Origin: Conexibacter sp.
Lineage (GTDB): Bacteria; Actinomycetota; Thermoleophilia; Solirubrobacterales; Solirubrobacteraceae
Assembly: GCA_025964295.1 (NCBI GenBank)
Contig: JAOPZD010000500.1
Location: forward strand, 1 to 46,427
Direction of reading: 5' to 3'
Length of the DNA stretch: 46,427 nt
A model generated the notes under the pieces. The model saw only the letters and a program-made list of their open reading frames with translations, ran no database searches and had not been told where the DNA came from. The translations under genes were made by a program, and so were the position numbers. Below are positions 41,865 to 46,427 of the stretch, piece after piece; the stretch's first letter is position 1; every line of letters begins with the position of its first letter.

Positions 41865-44260
41865 TGCATCGCGGTGCGTCCCGGTGGTCACGTTGGGCCA
41901 CCGGCCTCACCGCGCGTTCGATAACCAGCCCGGCGCTGTTCCTCCTCACCGGCCTGGCGGTGGTCGCGGCGATGGGGCTGGCGGCCGCGCGACTCAGTCC
42001 GGTGCCGACCGCCGACCAGCTCACGAACCCGAACGGTTCGGTCGCGCACGCAACCAAGAGCCTGGATCGCACGTTCGGAGCTGAGCCCATCACCGTCGCC
42101 GGCACTGGCGACACGCAGGCGCTGCTGGCACCGCGGGCGTTGGGGCAGATGCTCGGCCTCGAAGGACGCTTGATGGCGCTCGAGGGCGTGCAGGCCGTCT
42201 ACGGCCCCGGCACCTTCCTCAACCAGGTGCTGCTGCAGATGGAACGCACGATCAACCGGCTGGGCGCCAGCCGTACACGCTCGGCAGCCGATCAGGCCGC
42301 GATCGAGCAGCAGTTGATGGTCCGCTTCGGCGCCGTCGGCGTTCCCTCGTTCGGGAATCGCAACTTCATCAAGCAGTTGTTCCTGGGCACGGGCACGGAG
42401 CCCAAGGCCCAGATGCGGTGGCTGCTGCCCACCGCGCAACACGCGCTGATCATCGTGCGGCCGCAGGCGGGACTCACCGACGCCGAGACCCGCAGCCTCG
42501 GGGCGCACATCCGGCGGCTGACCGACAAGACCAACGTGTCCGGGGTCACGTTCCAGGTCGCCGGCATCCCGCTTCTGGCTGCCGCGGTATCGAACGAGAT
42601 CCGGGTTGAGCTCCTTCACCTGACGCCGGTCGCGATCCTGATCATGATCGTGGTGCTGCTGGTGGGATTCCGGTCCGGGCGCCGGCGCCTACGCACGCTC
42701 CTGCTCGCGGGTGTGGCGACGGTCGTGACAGCGGGGTTGACCGAGATCGCCGGGCTCGGGTTGTCGATCGCCACGATCGCCGCGCTGCCCGTGGTCCTGG
42801 GCCTGGCCCTTGACTACGCGGTGCAGGTGCAGGCGCGGTACTGGCACGAGCGGACGTTTCGCGCCCCGAAGGAGGCGGCTGTCGCAGCCGTGCACGGGGT
42901 GGGACCCGTGCTCACCATCGCCGCGGTGAGCACGTGTGCGGGTTTCCTGACCCTCACGCTCGGGAATGTACCGGTGCTCGACCGGCTCGGATGGACGTTG
43001 GTGATCGGCACGGCCACCAGCCTGCTCGTCGTGCTTCTCCTCGCGCCACCGCTGCTGATCATCGGGGACAACGGGAAGGCTCGCGCGCCGGTGCTGCCGA
43101 CCGTTGCGGTGCCCGCCCGCCTGGGACGCGCGCTGCTGATGCTTGCGGTACCGCTGACGGTGGCAGGCATCGCCGTGAGCGGAGGCACGCCGCTGCAGTC
43201 GGACATCGCCAAGCTCGTCCCCCACGGCTTGGATGAGTTGGCCGCGGGCCAAGCGCTCCAGAAGGAGCTCGGCGTGAACGGTCAGTTGCGCATCGCCGTC
43301 TCGGGGGGCGACGTCACCAGGCCGCAGGTGATCGCCTGGATGCAGCAGGCCCAGACGCGCGTGCTGGCCGTCGACGGGCGTCTCCAGCCCGGTCCGAATG
43401 TGGCCGGGATCCTGACGGGTGCCAGCGCCGGCAAGGTGCCCGACGCCGAGGGCGTGCGGAGGCTCCTCGGAGTCATCCCGGGCTACCTGCTCGACGCCGT
43501 GGTCAGCCGAGACCGCTCCGTCGCCGAGCTGAGCTTCGGAATCCCGTTGATCTCCGTCCAGGAGCAGGGGGAGTTGCTGGGACGGATCGACGCTGCGCTC
43601 GCTGATGCGCCGGCGGGGATCCGGGTCGAGCCTGCCGGGCTTGCCGCCGCTGCGGCGGAGAGCGCCATCGACTTGCGCGACGGTCGCCCATGGACGCTGC
43701 TGATCGCAGCGGCCGTCATCGGCTTGCTGCTGCTGGCGGTCACGCGCCGTCCACAGCGCGCGTTGGTGGCGCTGCTGCCGGCCCTGCTGGCCGCTGGGTG
43801 CTCGAGCGTGCTCCTTCGGGCTGTCGACGTGAAGCTCTCGCCGCTGAGCGCTGGCCTCGAGCCCCTTGTACTCGCTGTCGGAGTGGAGTTCGGTCTGCTG
43901 CTGGAACACGGTTACCTCGAGCGCCGACGGTCCGGGATGCAGCCGCAGCAGGCTGCTCGCCGGACCCAGCGCGAGGTCGGGGCGGCCGTCGCGGTCTCTG
44001 CTGCCACGGTCGCCGCCGGGTTCTTCGTCCTGGCGGCCAGCCGCATCCAGGTCCTGGGACAGTTCGGTCTGCTCGTGACCGTCGAAGTGCTTCTCTGCGC
44101 GGCCGGGGCGATTCTCGTGATCCCGACGCTCTGCGCTGTCCTGGATGCTCGCGCCGCCAGGGCCGGGCCGCGATCTCGTCGCGCCGCCCCCCAAGACCGG
44201 GCGGCCACGCGCGCGCGTGTACTAAACGACCAGGCACTGGCGTCGATGCGATCGGAGTGA
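41864..44260 (+). CDS. MMPL/RND-family lipid transporter in the mce operon
   Basis: A 798-residue membrane protein; GTG at 41861 is an equivalent start one codon earlier. It has two RND halves, each with one N-terminal helix, a large extracytoplasmic domain and five helices. The conserved cores are LPVVLGLALDYAVQVQARY in the first half and LEPLVLAVGVEFGLLLEHGY in the second. Acidic residues in these helices (D in ALDYA, E in VEFG) would carry protons. It is similar to MMPL and hopanoid-associated HpnN-type transporters. In this operon it may move lipid between the Mce tunnel and the membrane, or export products. Confidence 0.92.
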   Translation: MHRGASRWSRWATGLTARSITSPALFLLTGLAVVAAMGLAAARLSPVPTADQLTNPNGSVAHATKSLDRTFGAEPITVAGTGDTQALLAPRALGQMLGLEGRLMALEGVQAVYGPGTFLNQVLLQMERTINRLGASRTRSAADQAAIEQQLMVRFGAVGVPSFGNRNFIKQLFLGTGTEPKAQMRWLLPTAQHALIIVRPQAGLTDAETRSLGAHIRRLTDKTNVSGVTFQVAGIPLLAAAVSNEIRVELLHLTPVAILIMIVVLLVGFRSGRRRLRTLLLAGVATVVTAGLTEIAGLGLSIATIAALPVVLGLALDYAVQVQARYWHERTFRAPKEAAVAAVHGVGPVLTIAAVSTCAGFLTLTLGNVPVLDRLGWTLVIGTATSLLVVLLLAPPLLIIGDNGKARAPVLPTVAVPARLGRALLMLAVPLTVAGIAVSGGTPLQSDIAKLVPHGLDELAAGQALQKELGVNGQLRIAVSGGDVTRPQVIAWMQQAQTRVLAVDGRLQPGPNVAGILTGASAGKVPDAEGVRRLLGVIPGYLLDAVVSRDRSVAELSFGIPLISVQEQGELLGRIDAALADAPAGIRVEPAGLAAAAAESAIDLRDGRPWTLLIAAAVIGLLLLAVTRRPQRALVALLPALLAAGCSSVLLRAVDVKLSPLSAGLEPLVLAVGVEFGLLLEHGYLERRRSGMQPQQAARRTQREVGAAVAVSAATVAAGFFVLAASRIQVLGQFGLLVTVEVLLCAAGAILVIPTLCAVLDARAARAGPRSRRAAPQDRAATRARVLNDQALASMRSE

Positions 44261-44263
44261 GAC

Positions 44264-44776
44264 ATGGGAAAGCGCGCAAGACAACGTGATGAGGCTGTCG
44301 CCCGGGCAGCGGCCGCGACGATCGCCAACGCCCCGCGCCGGGGGGGCACCGAGCGCCAGGTGATGACCACGCCAGGAAAGCCGCCGGCCGGACCTCCGGC
44401 GCTGTGGCACCCGATCCCGGTGACGGAGCTTGCGCTTGTTACAGGAGGGATCGTGCTGATGGTGGGGACCATCCAGGGAGCCAGCGGCTCGGTTGCGATC
44501 GGTGCGGGACTCCTGTTGATCACGCTCTCGTCGCTGGAGCTCTGCGCACGGGAGCACTTCTGCGGCTACCGACCACACGTGCTGTTCCTGAGCATGATGC
44601 CGACGGTGGCGCTCCAGACGCTCGTGCTGCTGCTCTTCGGCCGGCGGATAAGCCCGACGCTGCAGGTTGCGGGCGGCGTGGTCGTGTTCCTGGCCCTCGT
44701 GTTCGTCATGCGATGGTCGTTCAAGCGTGCGCGGCCGAAGTGGCTCGCCCGTCGCAGGGGAGCGGCACGCCCGTGA
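44264..44776 (+). CDS. Small integral membrane protein, last gene of the mce operon
   Basis: A 170-residue protein 3 bp after the transporter stop. About 45 polar, basic N-terminal residues (MGKRARQRDEAVARAAA) are followed by roughly four hydrophobic segments (ALVTGGIVLMVGTI, VAIGAGLLLITLSSL, MMPTVALQTLVLLLF, VAGGVVVFLALVFVM) and a basic tail. The family is not recognised. Coupling to the transporter suggests an accessory or stabilising subunit. Confidence 0.8.
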   Translation: MGKRARQRDEAVARAAAATIANAPRRGGTERQVMTTPGKPPAGPPALWHPIPVTELALVTGGIVLMVGTIQGASGSVAIGAGLLLITLSSLELCAREHFCGYRPHVLFLSMMPTVALQTLVLLLFGRRISPTLQVAGGVVVFLALVFVMRWSFKRARPKWLARRRGAARP

Positions 44777-44807
44777 GCATCGTCGCCGCCGGACGCTCGC
44801 GCAGCGG

Positions 44808-44996
44808 GTGGATCAAGCTCGGGATCCGACCGGGCGAAGCATCGTCGCGGGAGGAGATCCCATCGCGCAGGCTCACGAGGTGTTCTACCGGCAGATCGGC
44901 CCGGACCCTCGCGTCCCGTCGCGCCCACCGGCGCAGGCTGTCATGGCCGAGCGGCTCCTGCAGGGCGAGCTGCTGGTGGACCGCCCTCAGCCCTGA
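44808..44996 (+). CDS. Possible small protein (62 codons) downstream of the mce operon
   Basis: GTG at 44808 opens a frame ending GELLVDRPQP at 44996. The second half (AHEVFYRQIGPDPRVP onward) has the codon bias of the neighbours; the first half does not. It overlaps the last 10 bp of the convergent FAD-synthetase gene. It is either a small real gene or the remnant of a larger one. No homology is recognised. Confidence 0.3.
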   Translation: MDQARDPTGRSIVAGGDPIAQAHEVFYRQIGPDPRVPSRPPAQAVMAERLLQGELLVDRPQP

Positions 44997-45562
44997 GCCA
45001 GCGCTGCACGGTTGTGCATGCCGGTCGCGATCGCCCGACGGATGCTCGTCGAGCTCGCCTTGGCCGTACCCAGGGCGTTGGGCAGAAGCTCGTGCTCGAA
45101 GACGTCCAAGCCGAGCTCCCGGAGTCGGGTGGGCGTTCCGGCGCGATCGCGACCGAGCGCGAAGTCGGCCCCCACCGACAGCAGCTGCATCTGCAGGTGC
45201 GTCCTCAGGAGATGGACGAACTCCTCGCAGGGCATGGCCGCCAGCGCAGAGGAGAAGGGCAGGACCACGACGGCGTCCGCGCCCGCACTCGTCAGACGGG
45301 TCACGCGATCCTCGACGGTGCAGATGTCCGGCAGTGCGGTGTCGGGCCGGAAGTATGCCTCCGGCCGGGGGGAGAAGGTGACCACGACGCAGCCAAGGCC
45401 CCGCGAGCGGGCCAGTCGGTGGGTGGCCGCCACGAGGGCGCGATGCCCGTGGTGGACACCGTCGAAGGTACCCATTGCGACAGCGCAGGGGGTCGCCGCC
45501 GCGGCGAGGAGCGCCGCAGGAACCGGCCCGGTGGGATGCGCAGCTGGAGGAAGAACGGACAT
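44987..45562 (-). CDS. FAD synthetase (RibF nucleotidyltransferase domain only)
   Basis: A 191-residue protein starting MSVLPPAAHP. It carries the HxGH-type nucleotidyltransferase core of RibF: GTFDGVHHGHRAL near residue 31, VGADFALGRDRAGT near residue 131 and STSIRRAIATG near the C-terminus. Bacterial RibF is normally about 310 residues, with a riboflavin kinase domain after this part. Here the chain stops, so only FMN adenylylation to FAD is expected. The many flavoproteins in the window (reductase, flavin hydroxylase pair) would use FAD, but no direct link is shown. The ribosome site is weak. A promoter at 45731-45760 implies a 160-base leader. Confidence 0.85.
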   Translation of the reverse strand: MSVLPPAAHPTGPVPAALLAAAATPCAVAMGTFDGVHHGHRALVAATHRLARSRGLGCVVVTFSPRPEAYFRPDTALPDICTVEDRVTRLTSAGADAVVVLPFSSALAAMPCEEFVHLLRTHLQMQLLSVGADFALGRDRAGTPTRLRELGLDVFEHELLPNALGTAKASSTSIRRAIATGMHNRAALAQG

Positions 45563-45730
45563 ACGCCTGGATCAACCATGGTCATCTGCGAAGCGCCTCG
45601 CAAGCGAGTCCCGCATGCTGGGATCGGGACGGGAAACCCCACGGTCTGGACCGACGGGTCAGGAGGGAGAAAACGCGCACGGTCGTCCTCCTATCCGAGA
45701 TCGTGCCCTCGGCGCCTGGCGTGCTGCCCT

Positions 45731-45760
45731 TATATACGCAGCAGTGACTGGGCACGCCAA
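45731..45760 (-). promoter_or_regulatory. Putative promoter of the FAD-synthetase gene
   Basis: On the minus strand TTGGCG (45760-45755) and TATATA (45736-45731) are spaced by 18 bp, the best sigma70-like promoter in the window and a rare AT patch. Transcription would start near 45724. Confidence 0.6.
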
Positions 45761-46102
45761 CAACACATGCGGTGTGCCCGTCCACGCCGTGGAGCATCCG
45801 GGTCCCCCTTCCGCTTCACGGCACGGCCACTCGTCGCGTTCCCCCAAGCGGGCGAGGACCGGCCTCTCGGTTACTTCTCTTGACCGAGTTCCCAGGGGCG
45901 GGTGGCAGTCTGCTGCCCGCCCCTGCAGGGGAGGGCCCCCTGCCGGCCGGCCGTTGCGACGATGACGGGACGCCCGCATGAACAGGTACCCCGAGGTCGC
46001 CACCACTGCGTCCCAAGGACTCCATCAGGGTCGACAAGCCCTCCGGGGGCCGCGCGAGCTACTCCCCCAAAGGCGAGTAGCCCGCCGCAGCAGCCAGGCA
46101 CC

Positions 46103-46122
46103 AGACGGGCTTTCGGCCGTCT
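46103..46122 (-). terminator. Hairpin downstream of the enoyl-CoA hydratase gene
   Basis: AGACGG (46103-46108) pairs with CCGTCT (46117-46122), 36 bp beyond the crotonase stop codon on the minus strand. The stem is short and no T-run follows. Confidence 0.35.
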
Positions 46123-46158
46123 CCTACGACCTGCCGCTGCTTTCGTCCTCCGCCTGCA

Positions 46159-46427
46159 TCACGACCACCCGGGCGGGTCCTCCTCTCCGACCCAGACGTC
46201 GGGCAGTCCGTCCGACACGCGGTCGGGGAAGTCGGCCGGCCGCTTCTCCAGGAAGGACGCGACACCCTCCTTCGCGTCCGCAGAGGTCCGGCGGCTCGCC
46301 ACGGCGCGGGAGTCGGTGCGGTGGGCGTTCATCGGGTGGGCCTCACCGAGCATGCGCCAGAGCATCTGCCTGGTCAGCGCGACCGAGACCGGCGCGGTGT
46401 TGTCGGCGATCTCGCGCCCAAGCGCGC
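46159..46427 (-). CDS. Enoyl-CoA hydratase/isomerase family protein, C-terminal part only
   Basis: The minus-strand frame enters from the right edge and stops at 46159, giving about 89 residues. The sequence resembles the C-terminal crotonase helices: ADNTAPVSVALTRQMLWRML, then SRRTSADAKEGVASFLEKRP (a typical DxxEGxxAFlEKRxP ending) and an acidic tail. The catalytic N-terminal part lies outside the window. It would act in beta-oxidation-type metabolism. The start is unseen. Confidence 0.9.
   Translation of the reverse strand, partial: ALGREIADNTAPVSVALTRQMLWRMLGEAHPMNAHRTDSRAVASRRTSADAKEGVASFLEKRPADFPDRVSDGLPDVWVGEEDPPGWS

Larger units (their letters stand above)
45563..46158. other. 596-bp gene-free region with structured GC-rich repeats
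   Basis: No coding sequence is convincing on either strand. It contains the leader and promoter of the FAD-synthetase gene. The leader has several short hairpins, for example CGGTC-TG-GACCG near 45643 and GTCCC/GGGAC arms near 45609-45632. Farther on, there is a strong hairpin at 45894-45924 (AGGGGCGGG paired with CCCGCCCCT) and another at 46103-46122. It matches no riboswitch class known to me, including FMN. Confidence 0.5.

Noticed and set aside
42689..44194. Minus-strand ORF of 501 codons opposite the MMPL transporter
   Set aside because: Gly/Arg/His/Gln-rich shadow with no motifs.
45563..45724. FMN or cobalamin riboswitch before the FAD-synthetase gene
   Set aside because: The conserved boxes of either class could not be found; only generic hairpins are present.
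1..46427. tRNA, rRNA, CRISPR arrays, prophage or transposase genes
   Set aside because: No T-loop-like sequence in a plausible setting, no rRNA-like stretch, no regularly spaced repeats and no transposase or integrase motifs were seen by eye.

Overview
The window is very GC-rich, with short intergenic gaps, many 4-base ATGA/GTGA overlaps, GTG/TTG starts and a complete six-gene mce locus. This points to a catabolically versatile actinomycete (Actinomycetota). A deep-branching soil lineage is possible, but nothing here fixes the genus. No rRNA, tRNA, CRISPR, transposase or phage gene was seen.

Layout. (1) 1-2.3 kb: a truncated SDR, a DUF1330-type protein and an NmrA-type NAD(P)-binding protein. 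(2) 2.5-7.1 kb: a complete branched-chain-amino-acid-type ABC importer (lipoprotein, two permeases, two ATPases), of a class that often imports aromatic or carboxylic acids in soil bacteria. (3) 7.1-9.5 kb: a regulatory block with a free-standing XylR_N/V4R ligand sensor coupled to a GntR/FCD repressor, divergent from an IclR regulator. (4) 9.5-14.3 kb: an SDR with a degenerate active site, divergent from an operon of CaiB-family CoA-transferase, aldehyde dehydrogenase and a two-subunit ThDP (thiamine) enzyme. (5) 14.6-20.9 kb: a soluble diiron monooxygenase operon in the toluene-4-monooxygenase/isoprene-monooxygenase order (alpha, gamma, Rieske, coupling protein, beta, reductase), extended by a DUF5519 protein and a divergent homologue of the epoxyqueuosine reductase QueG. 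(6) 20.9-27.4 kb: a second IclR regulator, a two-component flavin phenol-type hydroxylase (HpaB/HpaC), a semialdehyde dehydrogenase, a 4-oxalocrotonate tautomerase-like protein and a convergent catechol 2,3-dioxygenase; together these make a phenol to catechol to meta-cleavage route. (7) 27.7-44.8 kb: a lipid/sterol uptake locus with an unknown protein, an SCP2-like protein, an MceG/MlaF ATPase, a cytochrome P450, two YrbE permeases, MceA-F, an MMPL transporter and a small membrane protein. (8) 45-46.4 kb: a short FAD synthetase and the C-terminal end of an enoyl-CoA hydratase.

How it fits together. The diiron enzyme would oxygenate an aromatic hydrocarbon or alkene. The HpaBC/C23O/ALDH/tautomerase set would process the resulting phenol or catechol. 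The SDR/ALDH/CoA-transferase/ThDP set would carry alcohol, aldehyde, acid or 2-oxoacid intermediates to a CoA thioester. The least expected element is the QueG-like protein (a cobalamin/Fe-S epoxide-reducing family) placed at the end of an operon whose monooxygenase family makes epoxides. This suggests a reductive, glutathione-free step for epoxide removal. That is inference; the gene order and motifs are what the sequence shows. A second structural oddity is an 80-bp near-duplicate of the mlaF 3' end on both sides of the P450 gene.
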